From NCBI GenBank assembly GCA_002633005.1, contig NMRA01000568.1, positions 64,001-128,000 on the forward strand: 64,000 bases of DNA, in the 5' to 3' direction. Below are positions 11,984 to 26,900 of this stretch, one piece after another; within the stretch, counting starts at the first letter, position 1; every line of letters starts with the position of its first letter. A program made the position numbers and the translations under genes. The notes under the pieces were generated by a model, which ran no database searches, was not told the DNA's origin, and worked only from the letters and a program-made list of their open reading frames with translations. This stretch comes from Phoronis australis. Taxonomy: Eukaryota; Phoronida; Phoronidae.

Positions 11984-14900
11984 CTGTGGGCAGAACGGGA
12001 CTACGTATACAGAAAATCAGCAATGGAAACTGAGTCCCGAGTTTCAGTTCAAGGCCAGTCCCAGCAAAACAATTAATTTCATTTCTCACCAGGTTTCAAT
12101 GGATTGATATATTTCTTCTCCACTGAGGGTCTTCTAATTTCATCTCGGCAGATAATGACTTTTATTTTTAGACCACGGTGAAATTGAATCCCATATTGCG
12201 GTGGGATAACTGAGAACTCAACAAACAAGTATTCACAATGTTCAGTAATGGAAGAGTAATTCGTATTTATTTCTCTGGAAAAATATGAAAATGTTGCAGC
12301 CTTACTTTGTTAAGCTCTTCGTCTCGTTTCTTCCCTGGTTGCATTTGGCGAATCTTAGGTGGGAGATACCAAAAGCACACGTTGGTTGACTCAGGCTGGA
12401 ACAAACAGTCACCAAAGATAAAGGTACAATGCACTTTTCTAAACTTTAGTTTTGATAATTCGCCCACATTATGTTATTGACATGTATCTTACCTGCCGTA
12501 TTGCTCTGCTATTCACGCTGTCCCTCACTTTATAATGTGAAGGTTGAATATAGTATTCAGATTCCCAAAGAACTCCATATTTGTTACTGTACGGGTCATG
12601 TTCTGGGCACTTGCAAATTTGTTTAATGTTTAATGTTTCGAACAAATTAGAAGCAAGAACTGGAAATAAAAACGACGTTAGAGTGCAGCATGAAAATGAG
12701 GTTTCAACATTAGGCAAATATCGTGGTCATGTACAACTGTCGAACAGAATAAAACAGTTTAACATCCCCGGCTACTCACACATAGACTCGGACAAAGTAT
12801 AACAAATATCATGATATTTATATGATCCATTGACGTGTATGAAGCAGGTTTCAGCGCTTTTTTACCTTTATATACAGTTTTGTTGACTGCTGTTACACAC
12901 GTCCTATTTTCACCACCAAATTGTTTTCATCACCAAACTGTTTTCCCCACCAAACTGTTTTCACCACCAAACTGTTTTCACCACCAAACTGTTTTCATCA
13001 CCAAACTGTTTTCTCCACCAAATTGTTTTCACCACCAAACTGTTTTCACCACCAAACTGTTTTCTGTATTCTCGCCAAGACACAGGCAGTTTTGCAGTGT
13101 TATTTCTTTGTGTTGATCGAAAATATGTCCGCTAGCGTTGTACGGTAGTTACAATATGTCCGCTAGCGTTGTACGGTAGTTACAATATGTCCGCTAGCGT
13201 TGTACGGTAGTTACAATATGCCGCTAGCGTTGCACGGTAGTTACAATATGCCGCTAGCGTTGTACGGTAGTTACAATATGTCCGCTAGCGTTGTACGGTA
13301 GTTACAATATGCCGCTAGCGTTGCACGGTAGTTACAATATGCCGCTAGCGTTGTACGGTAGTTACAATATGCCGCTAGCGTTGTACGGTAGTTACAATAT
13401 CCAAACCCAGTATTATTACATGGAAGAACAGCACGTAACATGAACTGAACATTGCTACATGTTAAACAAAAAGAGAGTCAGAATATATTGTCTTTACAAA
13501 TCTGGACTTGGGTACTGTACACGTGCCCAACACACGCAGTCTGCGTGTATTTGCTTCAGTTCCTCAATTGTCCGTCCACATGTGTACTTCTCAACCATCT
13601 GTTGATATCCCCGTGTTTTACATATATATGCATATTTACGCATGCACGCAGGTTTATGGGAGCGTTTATCGATTGATTTTGTCAGTCTACACACACAATA
13701 TGTTTACATGTACCAAATGACATGAAGTCAGTCAAAATGAAAAAGACAAACAAAAACGTAATAAATGAGAAAAATAAAATGTGCTTAGGAAAGATAGCAA
13801 CAAAAATTGAGAGACGTTTTTCTGCTGTGACTCCTTACAAATAACATACAAAATCAAAAATCAAGTAGACGACAAAAACACAAAACAAATGATCTTGTCA
13901 TTTTATTTCATACGCTCAAACTGTTGAATACAAAAATCGTTGTGAATAAGTATTTTTGCCAGTTTCAACGTTTCATCGAGTTTTTGTGCATTGTTTGTGG
14001 CAATGAACAGATAAAAAAATTTGTCAGTGAGAAAGGTTTATAAAAAACGAATTGATGTTTGAAAATATGTCATCGGCAAAAATATAGAAAAAAAAAAACA
14101 ATTAAAATATTTTCAATTCGATGGAAAGATTTACAAAACAAATCGACGCACCTGAAAAGTATAACTCACCTCGTCCAGAAGAAGCAAAAAGTCAGCTCGT
14201 GGCGCCACCTTTTGTACGAGATATCTAAATTATAAATAGTTCTTATGGATACAAGATGGTGGCGCAAAACAACATTAGATGGGTTAAATCACTGATCATT
14301 TTATTTTTATTTGGAATCAAAAACATTGAATGAAGATTAGACCTTATTATAGTATTGGATTATTCCTACGTTGTGCTAGATATGGTGTTTTTTGTCCATT
14401 CGAAGCTGGCCATATTCATGTAGGGGCTGGTGACCTGAGCATACGCTGAAATATTCCAAGTCATAAGTCACTCTATCCGCACAGTTTAACTAAACGCTTA
14501 CTATTTTAAAGGAAAATTATCGGTGAAAAAAAGTGAATTTCTGAGATCAGCCTAAGCGCGGAATAAACCCGGAGCCCCCAAAGTCTCAGTCTACACACGG
14601 AAATTAATTTTAAGCGTATTTAATTGGCAAAGTCTTGATATTAACGGCAGACAAAGGACAGAATTGGGGACTTGTAAAGAAATCGCAAAACAATTAATTT
14701 TGTTGCTTCATAGCTCTGGTCAAATCTAACAACTTCAAGAAATCTATCCCTTTTAAGAATAATCCAAAAATGCTTTTTCGGCCGTAAAAGCGATTATGTC
14801 CATTAAAAAGAAATCTGCATCGATGAAACAAATTGGACGGAGACGGTCAGCATTAAATCATCTTAGACAATCTGGACCGCGGGGGATTTTGTACACGCTC

Positions 14901-17900
14901 TCCATGTTTTTGTAAAATTATCTGATTGATTCGAATTGTGTTTTGAAATATAAGGAATTAATGTCTTGGTCACAGAACCCGTGTCGAAAGCCACCGGTCA
15001 TCCATCTCAACGGAATCGGGAGAATCTCATTTATATACATGTACCCTTATTCAGAATTTGGTAATTTCATAGAATATCATAGAAAATCGTGTGCCGATTT
15101 CAAAACAAATCATTAACGTTCCTCCAGGAATAAACGCCTTTTCATTCTGAAATTTTAGAGAAATGCGTGACTTATATTTCAGTTTTTACGTGGAAATGAT
15201 CTCATAGATTGAAACATACATTCCGACGTTGCCGATCAATTGAAGAATGTCATGGCGAAACCAATAAATTGAGCATCTCTCTATAGTGTATGAGTTCTGA
15301 GACGAGTTAACCCCCATTGTCTTATGCGCACGTAAAAAGTGAGGGTAAACAATTTCCTTTTAGGTAGGGGGAGGGTTATTTTGCAATTTAACGCTATTTG
15401 AGTCACTTTGCCGGAAACTTGCAAAACCGTGTATTGCACTGGCGTTTAATATGGCACTGTGCTGCTGGGCATGCGCGAAACTCTGCCGGGGCGAAAAACT
15501 TCTGCTCATGAAACAGAAACTTTAAATTTTCTTCCATTGTATAATAGGCATCCCCAGCACGAAGCGAACTTTTGATTTAAACCAATTAAGGATATGAAAT
15601 TAGTGTCAACATGACACGTGATCTCTGACACCATGCTCATTGTGACACGTCAAATTGGAGAGAATGGTCTTGAGCAGTGACGTCACATTTTCAAAACAGC
15701 GAAATCATCTCTAATTTGATAAAGGAACAGTTTCAGTCTAATTTTATCATGGAATCTGGTCTTAGTATGTTTTATTATGGAGGGCAGGTGTGTAACCAAT
15801 TTAGCGTTTCTGCTTCAAAAAGCAATCACATTCAGTGGGGGCCACTTTGTTAGTCAACGCTAGGAACCAATATAGTTGGTTGAACCATATTAGTTCCTAG
15901 GTCAACACTAGCAAGGCTCTCGCCTATTCGCGAAAAACTCACCTTTTATTCGTTTGAGTTAGCAAAATCATGCACGCTCTTGTCAAACTCTCAAGCAACT
16001 AGCTCTTAAAACCTGTATGATCAAGCGACCTCTAGTTTCATGGGCGCATACACGGGGGCTCGGGGGGGGGGCTCCAGTTTGGAGAATAGGGCAAAAAGGT
16101 CCGCCTCAGTGAAACAAAAAGTCCGAGTAAACGGAACAAAAGTCCACAAAATTCACCGGAAGTCGGCGCGGATGCACGGTGCGTGGGCCTGAACCTAGTG
16201 GCCCCGTTTTTTTAGTCCTCATAAATTTCGACTAAGCCATTAAGGAGTTTCAGTTTCCATGCCACTCTTGGGATGTGATATGTGATATTACGTTGCTTCA
16301 CTTGCATTGGGTAATAATTATCTGGATCATATACATGCTTCTCTACAGTCTTAGGTCTCTTTAGTTAAATAGGGCACCAACTTATCTGTTTTGTTTGTCA
16401 GCAGTTAGAGACCTTCTTCCATGCACCTACAGACAACTTGAGAACCCAACCTTTCACCTTTACCTTGCAACACCTGCAAGAAGCTGGCATGCTTGGCTCT
16501 GCCAAAAACAGGATGCACGTGCTCCTTGGCTCACAAGGTAGTCGATAGCTTTTCGTTACCATCCATAATAACATGAACTTTTAACCCCAGGCTTTGGCCC
16601 ACTGAGTTGGCCTGCGCAGTTTTTTGAACTCGCCAATCTTTTAATTTGGGGCTTGGTTAGAATTTTAATGAATGCTTGTCTACACGAGAGTATTGGGAGT
16701 ACACCGAAGACTGCGCATGCTCTTTATCGGCTACTTGAACATCGTCATGGACGGCTACAATTTTAACTTGGCAAACTGTTGCAATGTTGTCCAGTACCTA
16801 CCGAGCCATGTCAAATATATGATTGATCTGATATTCCATGCCTTTGTCTCCTTTCGCACGCCACATCAACCAAAGCTTGAACACGTCGTTATGTCGGCCA
16901 CATTGAATAGCTTTATCGCCGGTGTCGTACTTTACATCATAGTTCTTGTCTTGCTGAAACAGATAGTTGGCGCTCATGCTGTTGGCGTCAGCGAGCATGC
17001 CCTGGAACATACATAAGAATACATGTCGTTATTGATCCCGTGATGTCAGCTGCAGCATCGTCGTCAGCGGCAACAGCGGCGACGTCGTCGTGTCATAGTG
17101 TCATTTATGTATAGTGTCAAACAGTAAACAGATGTTCCATTTAACATAACGTGAATGGGTTCAGGGATAGGAAACAAAAGTAATATCTTAATTTTGATAT
17201 TGCTTAGCGTTGTATCCGGCACCCTTGTATGTACTAATACGCTGCTAACGTTTTCTCCACGAAACCATTACTCACCTGATGACGCAATAGGATGGCGGAA
17301 CACTGCAGCGTAGCGCCCATCATTTTATGTGGGTTCCATGTCACCGAGTCCGCTCTATAAATATTTGTCAAAATTTGCAATAAAAGCACAGAAGTAAAGA
17401 ATAAACAAATCGAGGTAACCTAGAGTCCAACAAACATCTCTCCTAGTTTCAATTTCTGTAATTTGAGTGTCAGTGAGAAATACACCGGTCCTGTTTGAAC
17501 GTGATTTGCAACAACAAAAGAATTGCGGCTAAGCTAGCTTAACAACCCTCAATTTCACTGGATAGTGTCCATTTAGCAAGGACACGGGGTCATGCACTTC
17601 ACAGTTTTAAAACTGTAGGCCTACTCAGTTTAAATTGGGCTAATCCGTCATTGTAACACACTGCATTTACAACTCCGAAGTGTCAGTAACACAAATGATC
17701 TCGGACCTACCTTTCAATACCGTCCAGCTTATGTCTTTGTCTCCGAGACATCAGTAGACCTCCACCCCATGCAGCCTAAGGGAAAGCAAATTATTACACA
17801 CCAAATGTCACTATAAATAATTACAATAATTATATGAGGGAACGCAATACACTAATGTTTGTTAATGTCACAGGTCTTCAGATTTTACGACCACAAGATT

Positions 17901-20900
17901 TTGTTCTGTCAGGACTGAGAGGAACTACGCGGCGGTCATTCCAAACTCTTCTCTTTTAGAACGTGCCTGTATTTCAATATGACGTGGTTGTCAAAATGTC
18001 TAGTCAGCAAATGTCCACCCGTGCAACCACCGGACACGAAATTCTAAATTACATTTTGGGAAGGAAATTCTGTGGGGAAATGAAGATCGATGTCAACAAG
18101 CCGAAAAATGTCCATGTGTATTTTTAGGCAAATTAGTAACCGCCCTAACCAAACCTTAGGCATTTTGCAGCATCTCAATGACTGCTTCATAACTTTAATC
18201 GCATTTAGTTTATATACTTATATTTTAAAATGTTACAACAGAATCATTTACTGGGTAATTAATTGTATCTGGCGTGTACTAGAGTACTAATTATATGTAG
18301 TGTGTACTAGAGTACTAATTATATGTAGTGTGTACTAGAGTACTAATTACATGTAGTGTGTACTAGAGTACTAATTGTATCTAGTGTGTTCTAGAGAACT
18401 AATTGTATCTAGTGCGTACTAGAGTATTGATTGTATCTAATGTGTTCTAGTGTACTAATTATATCTAGTGTATAAGAGGGTACTAATTGTGTCAAGTGCG
18501 TACTAGAGTATTGATTGTATCTAATGTGTTCTAGTGTACTAATTATATCTAGTGTATAAGAGGGTACTAATTGTGTCAAGTGCGTACTAGAGTATTGATT
18601 GTATCTAGTGTGTTCTAGTGTACTAATCATATCTAGTGTATAAGAGGGTACTAATTGTGTCAAGTGTGTACTAGAGTATTAATTGTATCTAGTGTGTACT
18701 AGAGCACAAATAAACGGACCGTCAGTAAAATTCCATAACATGAAAGTTTGAATTTTAATCATCATTTCAGTGAAAAAATCAAACCAAATGATGACACTGA
18801 TAAAATACTACTTAAGTAGAGAGGAAATTTGGCTGCGCAAGATCCATCATTTCAATTATGCACTTTCCTTAAAACTTTTATAAGACAACTGCTTTGATTC
18901 TTCTTCGTCCTCTTCACAAACATCGGCCAGAAAGAGATAAACAGTGAATTAGTTTAGGATAGGACCACGTGATCACACTGGAATTAGCATTCGTTCAACA
19001 TTTCCCACTTAATTTGTTTTTCGTCACATGGTTTTTGATGTTCAATCGTTGGTTCACCAGCCTGTCAGTATATAAGGTAACATTGTGAGGTAGCCCTTGA
19101 GTATGAGGCCTTTGTGCTGACAGGCGTAAGAAGAGGAGAGCAAGGTTAATTATAAACTTGTAAGGGAGAATTATTTCGATTTCCCTAACCATCTCGCAAC
19201 TTCCTGACGAACAACATCTACTGGCGACTCACGACCCTAGCTACATATGATAACTCAGATAAATTCTGAAACCCAATCGCAATATGACACTTGTTTCGTT
19301 ACCGGCTTTGAATCAGGCTCTCATCATTTTTTTACCTTTTAATGTACTTGTGTAATCCAAAATCAGATATAATTTTTGTTAAATAACACATACACGGTGA
19401 ACCATAAATAGACTTGCAAGAACTTACAAAGTACTTCCTTAAGCCCTCGTCTGCAGGGCCTATTCTTCAACACCGCCATAGCTTCTAGTCTGTACGAACT
19501 TGTAGAAGATATTAAATTAAGATATTTTCAATATTTTGAGGATGCTTTGTACACCCAGATATATTTGCAAGTTCGTGAAGAGATGGTGTCGAAGCTATTA
19601 GAGCCCTAAGAATGTTTGCCGCTCGCAGACGATGATTTTTCGACTCTATCCTCTACAAGAAAGCATCAATGATTTTAAAACCGTTATGGGATATCCGGAG
19701 CGTGCACGGCGGCCATTTCCCGACTCAACTAAAAAGGACACTGAACCACGTATGGTGATGTAACTCAAAACGTCTTGACCTACGTCCACGTGCAGCCAGA
19801 GTCCATACTTTTCACAGACGTCAGCGACCTCTGTCAGCGGATCAATAGCTCCATAGACAGTGGTGCAAGCCGTGGCATTGACGAAGAACGGCTGAGCATC
19901 CTCTTTAATGGCTTCACAAATTTTTTCTTCCAAATTTGCAACAATCATCTTGCCCCTGAAATTTACAAAATCGTTTTCGCAGGCATAATACCACAGGCGC
20001 TTGGGTTTATCGCAAATGACGTCACTCAATAATATATATAAGAAAACATAAAGGTTGGACACTTAAACTTTGCCAAGCCGAGGCTCCCAACTTCAACCGT
20101 CCAAAATCCGAATAAAATCTGCGTGCACCTCCCTCAGTCTGATGTTGCATAAAACTTCGAAGCCTTATCTTTCCTAGATCTCATTAACTGTCTTCGTGAG
20201 TGGTGAATTGGCGATGGAATTTCCAAAACAATCTCAAAACTCTGAATTCAAGGAAATGAAATAGTAAACATGGCGGATTTCAGTTGTGCTTCAACTTGTA
20301 CGCCTGTCGTAGGTGAAACTTCGAGTTTGAGCAAGCAACCTATATTTCAAATTCAATAATTCTAATCCAAAACTCAACTAATTGAAAATGTTACAGTTCG
20401 TATTTTAATGATTATTTGTAACTTTATTCCACTGACGGCTCATTTTAGCCCTTAAAGGCGAAGGCAACCCTTTTCCATGTCATTTTGAGCTAAAATAAGG
20501 TGGGTTGGTTATCCTAGACATATTTTCCACGTAATTACAGCTTTTCGTAATTTTATTAATTACTCGTCCTCTACTGCGGAAGTGACGTTTTAGGAGGCAA
20601 GCGTTTCCCGCCACTTGGTTTTGCGTTGACTTTACCGTGCGAATCTGTTCTATTCTACTTTTGTTTTGTGCTGTTTTTCAACAATTGTCGCCACCACTTT
20701 CCATCGGCGAGTATTCTGCGGCAAGATAGGTTAGTAGAGAACTCAACTACGTTGGATTTAGGGANNNNNNNNNNNNNNNNNNNNNNNNNNNNNNNNNNNN
20801 NNNNNNNNNNNNNNNNNNNNNNNNNNNNNNNNNNNNNNNNNNNNNNNNNNNNNNNNNNNNNNNNNNNNNNNNNNNNNNNNNNNNNNNNNNNNNNNNNNNN

Positions 20901-23900
20901 NNNNNNNNNNNNNNNNNNNNNNNNNNNNNNNNNNNNNNNNNNNNNNNNNNNNNNNNNNNNNNNNNNNNNNNNNNNNNNNNNNNNNNNNNNNNNNNNNNNN
21001 NNNNNNNNNNNNNNNNNNNNNNNNNNNNNNNNNNNNNNNNNNNNNNNNNNNNNNNNNNNNNNNNNNNNNNNNNNNNNNNNNNNNNNNNNNNNNNNNNNNN
21101 NNNNNNNNNNNNNNNNNNNNNNNNNNNNNNNNNNNNNNNNNNNNNNNNNNNNNNNNNNNNNNNNNNNNNNNNNNNNNNNNNNNNNNNNNNNNNNNNNNNN
21201 NNNNNNNNNNNNNNNNNNNNNNNNNNNNNNNNNNNNNNNNNNNNNNNNNNNNNNNNNNNNNNNNNNNNNNNNNNNNNNNNNNNNNNNNNNNNNNNNNNNN
21301 NNNNNNNNNNNNNNNNNNNNNNNNNNNNNNNNNNNNNNNNNNNNNNNNNNNNNNNNNNNNNNNNNNNNNNNNNNNNNNNNNNNNNNNNNNNNNNNNNNNN
21401 NNNNNNNNNNNNNNNNNNNNNNNNNNNNNNNNNNNNNNNNNNNNNNNNNNNNNNNNNNNNNNNNNNNNNNNNNNNNNNNNNNNNNNNNNNNNNNNNNNNN
21501 NNNNNNNNNNNNNNNNNNNNNNNNNNCAATAAAGTGCTCTCTGCTTCTCATGATCAAGTAGTCGAGGGATTGACGATGAAAGCCGCGCGAAATTAGACTT
21601 TCGGATTTAGCTCGGGAGCGTCCGTCAAAAACCCGGATGTGCGAAGACCGTCTGCCATGACATCACGGAATCACTTCCTTGAATTTGTGATTTTGGCATT
21701 CTTTTGGCATTTTTGTAGCCAAATCACCACTCGAAGGCAATTTAAAGAGATCGAATGAAAGAAAGTATTCTAAGAGTTGTCCGATGCTAGTTTCGTGGAG
21801 TTCCATGCACGTTTGAGTAGAAAATTCTGAGCAAACAGATTTCGAGTGTCCAACCTTTATGTTTTCTTATATATATTACTGAGTGACGTCATTTGCGACA
21901 AACCCAAGCGCCTGTGCATAATACGTGTCTCGTTTGTCACAGTGAAATGCATAATCGAATTTAGAACAGCTAAAGTTCAAAATCAAATGTTGACCATTCT
22001 ACAGTCTTTGTTCATATTTACACTTTTTATGAAATATGGCGCGTTCAAAGAGTACCAGCCCTGAGTCGGTAAATAAATATGGTGCGTTCAAAGAATACCA
22101 GCCCTGAGTCGGTAAATATGACATTTTCCAAAACAAATGAGTAAATTAATTATATCTCGATTCGTTTAATTTCTTGAGAAAAATGTAATTGAATTGTGGG
22201 CCTATCTTCCGCATAAAAATACTGATAGCAGACCAAAAAGTCTTGGTTACAACACTATCTCAGTAAAGGTGATTCACATATTACTGCTTCTTCATAAAAA
22301 GTGCAGAGACCTGACTGTTGATTGCCACTTTTACTACATGAACAGATGTCGGCAGAAGTCGCTTTAATTTAGTATCATTAGAACAATATTCGTTAATTTT
22401 TTAGGGACGTGTGGAACGCTCACAAGAAATTTCGAATTTGTGGAATCTTTGTTAAAATGAAAAATTGCACACATAAGACCATAAAAATAATAAAGCTCCA
22501 GGGTAGAGAGAAACCATGTCTGATGACTGGTATTTTTACGACACAAACTACCTTTTTGAACAATTATAAAACTGTGTTTTATTTTCAATTAAATTGAAGT
22601 TTAATTATACTAGATGGGCTAATATTGAAAATGTCCATCCTTAATCATAAATGTGTCTAACATTTGCCCAAAGACATGTCAGTCTCAGACACTTGTAATG
22701 TTCTTTGTGCACAAGTCGTACAATGAGCCACCTTGTGTCAACTCAAGAAGTAATGTTGTAACAACAAATCTGGAAAATATCGATTTTACTATCGAAAAAA
22801 GTCATTTTTGGATTATTGTTGAATGGAATTTGCTTTTTTGAAATCAATAGCTTTGGCCAGATTTACAACAAGTTGTGTTGTTGCGGCAGAAATTATCGAA
22901 AGTCAAACTTGGCGTCTGTACCAGTAAAATATGCTTAAAATAATTTGCCATCGGGTAGGCATTATCCCCGGATGCAGAGCGTTAGGCTGTAACTCTGCAG
23001 GGAGGTTACAGGTTCCAGTCATCGATGAGCCTAAGATAATAAAATTTCTTTTCTCGCCCATAATGCTCCTTTAAAATTTTGAGACGAGAAATCAATTTAA
23101 ACACAGTCTCCTGTAGGCCCCCATGGAAAGCAGTGTGAACTGATGTGGCTACCCTCATTGTAAATATTACATAAATAAATAAATAAATAAATCCTGAAAA
23201 TAAAAGTTACCATTCGTCTGTTTTGACGGATACAACGTTGTCAGAACCCAAACCCAGGACAACACCGGCTTTCTTGAAAGAAAAGTGGCTCTGTAATAAT
23301 GAATGTTCAGTTCAACATTTCTTTGTGACGTCATTCCGTAGTATTCCAATATCATGCAGCATAACTCTAAACGTCACAGTTATAGCACAACAACATGAAG
23401 AAAATACAAACATGCCCAAAGAGCCAACTATTTCTCTGTCTTGATGCCCCAACAATCAGCAACATTTCAATGTTAAAACACAAATGGGAGAATGGTCTTG
23501 TTGAAAAATGTTGGGTTGTAGCACTTAGCAGCATGATGAAGTTTCATAAGAAGTTTCATGTTTTTACACAAATGTTGGATTTACCAGTTTTATGCAAGTT
23601 GCACTTTAGGTTTCGAAAATACGTTACTTTTTCTGCTTCATTTGGGTCCCGCAAAACTGTCATTATTATTCAAATTTAATTGACACTTTTCCTATATAAA
23701 GCTGGGAAATACGCACGTGCTCCGAGGTAAAGATCACAAGACGAGGTCCACCATGCAAACCACGTTGTTTTACAACAGGGAGATGGCGCTGACGCGCGAC
23801 ATGTACGGCGTACAGATTCGACATTGCGCCTCCTGAAGCATAAACCCAATTTCAAGATGATGTTTGATATTTCTGGAAAGCATATTACGTTCGCAAATAG

Positions 23901-26900
23901 CAACCGTTGAAATTCACCACCCACGATTGCACTACAAACAGAATACTGCTAAGAGTGTTGACTATTATAATTGATATTTTTATGTGATTAATTAGTGGAT
24001 TGTTTTTGAAGTACAGCGCAATACGTTCTTAATGATATCTTCTATGAACAACTTACAGTACCAGACAACTCCATGCAAGTATAATGAGACGGACGTGACG
24101 CATGTACGCTCGCTCTGAATATTCAGTATCAAATCATTTGATATGACTTAGACTCAATTCAGAATAATTCAATCTTCAATACAGGAAAGCGTGCGGAGGA
24201 AATAGACGAGGACAGTGTGCCAGTCGTGTATTTCCGTCCGACACGAGATAAGCTACAAATACCGTTGGAATTATTGCAGTGATACATTGGAGCGGTGAAG
24301 GGCTGCGTCATTCTGTTTTTAGTGTCCATATTCATGTGGAACACCTGCTTTCTGCTCAGCGCTTGGATGAATTATCTATGCATCATATTCAACGTCGTGG
24401 ATGCTCTAGTACAAAATTAGTCTGCTTCAAAAATGTCTTTTGTGATCTAGACACATAACGAACTACATTTCATACATCCTACGCAGTCGTGAATGACTTT
24501 AAAGCCGACTTTAGACAGGTTTAAGTGTGTGACGCAGGCGTCTACCTGGTGAAAATATCCCGTCGCCATCTTCCCAGCCAATGAGCTGACGCATCTTGTT
24601 CAGAACTACATCCTCCATCAGAGTGAACACTGGCGCCACCTCATAGGTGAACCTGAAATCATTAGCAGGGTTTTTGAGTGACGTATAGGTTCAATATCAC
24701 CAACACTGGTACGGGGGTAGGGACGAAAGCTGATATAGTCAAAGACATTCGGCCGTCATGATTCTAACTCGTGTCACTTCTATAAGGAAAATTACAGTGG
24801 GTCAAACATTACAAATGGAAAACCACCAGTAAAAGCCATAGCTGGTTCTGGTCTGTGTTTTTTGGAAATCGAGTCGGTGGTGCGGTTTTTTGGTTTCTCT
24901 CTTTTTAAAAAAAGAAAATGATGCTACATTTGTTTTTTTTTCAGTGCTCATTGCTTAGCAAATTATGGCGTTTCAAACCTTGCTTTATTACGTGTGCCTC
25001 TGTACAGGTTTTGGAGAAAGAAAAGCAACCAAACCTCGGCTGAAACTGATACAGGCAGTCGTTTTATTCCAGCCAGCACTGCCCTCGAAATGAGTCGGGG
25101 GTAAATAACAAAACCATCCTTGCATTTTTTTACCTACAAATGTAATCGCTGTTTAAAAACGTGAATTAACTGAATATACTCCACTGTCTACATATTTGTA
25201 AGGAAGTTAAGGAGGCCTGGAACGCGAAAAACAAGACTAAATTACATTATTCAAAGTGAATGTCTGGCATTGAAACTGTTCACAAGGGTATTTTTACGAT
25301 TTGTTGGTAAGGATTTTGAATTTTTGTTCATGTCAAAGCATTTTGCCTTTATTTGAGTATAAAATTACATAAAAAACGATCTCTCAACCACTCGTCACTT
25401 GTGTGATTTTTCTCCAACAAGGCATGGACGTAGCACATGCCCCTTATATGGAAAATGTGACCCTTGACTTTTGATGTAAACAAAGTAATGCCGAGTTCAA
25501 GTGGCACCATTTTTTCTTCTTTGAGCACATGCGCGTATATACATCATGGAGGCGGAAAATTTGAAACGTATACGGGATAAAAGAGTTTATATTTCGTCTG
25601 TGTTTCAAAATAGTGAATCGACGATATTTTCCAGTAACTCCTGCAATGTTAATAATGTGACTAACACCCACGTTAGCATCCACAGGATGTAATTTTGCCA
25701 CGATCTGCTTAGAAACCATTTTTACGAGTTTTCGCTTTTCATGCCTCTAAAAGCTCTACTCCCTTATTCATTGTCATTTACGCAAATGTGTAGAATAGGC
25801 GCATGTGCTTAATTCCGGATATAGGCGCAGCATGGGTCAAAATACACGCACATATGGTAAAATGTAACTAATCATGTTTGCAACCTACATATTGGTATTA
25901 GTTGTGGCTGTCAACCAGTCCGCGGCCATGGAAACTACGTCCAAACCACTCGAAAGTTGGTTGAAGAACCGAGGGTGTCCTGGAATGTAGTCGTAATAAC
26001 ATGGCACATGTTGAAAGCTCTCTGAAAAGACTTCAAGGCATTTCTGTTTACGACTGATAAAACATCATTCTTGACAAGTGCTTGTTTGAGATTCATATTT
26101 CTTAACATTTGTGTCAACTAAGAAAACGGAACGTTTTATTTAAAGTATAAATCGTGGACTATTTAATGATGATAACAATCATCACTTGCATTATTTTTTT
26201 CTTTTAATGTTACACAGCTCTATTTGTAGGTGCATTAATTCTTGAATTTCTATCAATATTTGGCTTATTTTCCAGTTCAAAGAGTCATGACGTAAATGAA
26301 CTTATAACAGGAGCTGGTGTTGAGTGAGATAATCCCGCGACCGCTCGGGGAATTATACTGAAGGCTGAAATATAACAGAAATCATTGGGAAATTAATGGA
26401 CTAAGCTTGCTATCAATTATCTCTTAGGTCCCACACACGTATTAAGATCGTCAATCAATACAACAAATGACTGGTATGAGATTAACTTAAAGTGTTATAT
26501 CCAACAAATTAATATCGTTTTCAGTTAAGTACTGCAAACATCTGGAAAGACACATAGAATTTCCCGCGATTAAAGACGGACATTTCTTAAAATACCATCA
26601 GTTATAGATGTTTGTGAGAGACGACGGTCTGAGCAGTGGCCGTAAGAAACTTTTCCTTTCTCGAACACGGACAATTTTTCCATAAATCAATATAAAAGAC
26701 GGATATTTTTAAATGCTGAACTTTATATATGTTTTGATCCGGACGCGAATTAAACAATTTAATGTTTTTCACTTGTAACAATTAATTTTATATATAAAAC
26801 AACAATAATACAGTTTATTTATGCTTGCTAAAACATCATTGATGTTGGACGGTAGAAGAATTACAATAAGTCATTCTGTGTGCATTATATAAGCCTACCT

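Noticed and set aside
12835-13148. Open frames rich in [12 protein letters not shown]
   Set aside because: They arise from the CACCAAACTGTTTT minisatellite in two frames.
16380-16560. Possible extra GAD exon between exons 10 and 11
   Set aside because: No GAD-like residues, and the exon at 14170-14224 satisfies both motif and splice phase.
18409-18663. Minus-strand frame repeating [15 protein letters not shown]
   Set aside because: Translation of the 29-bp minisatellite.
20626-21561. Three open frames of 260-311 codons
   Set aside because: They run through the 762-bp gap and consist mostly of unknown residues.
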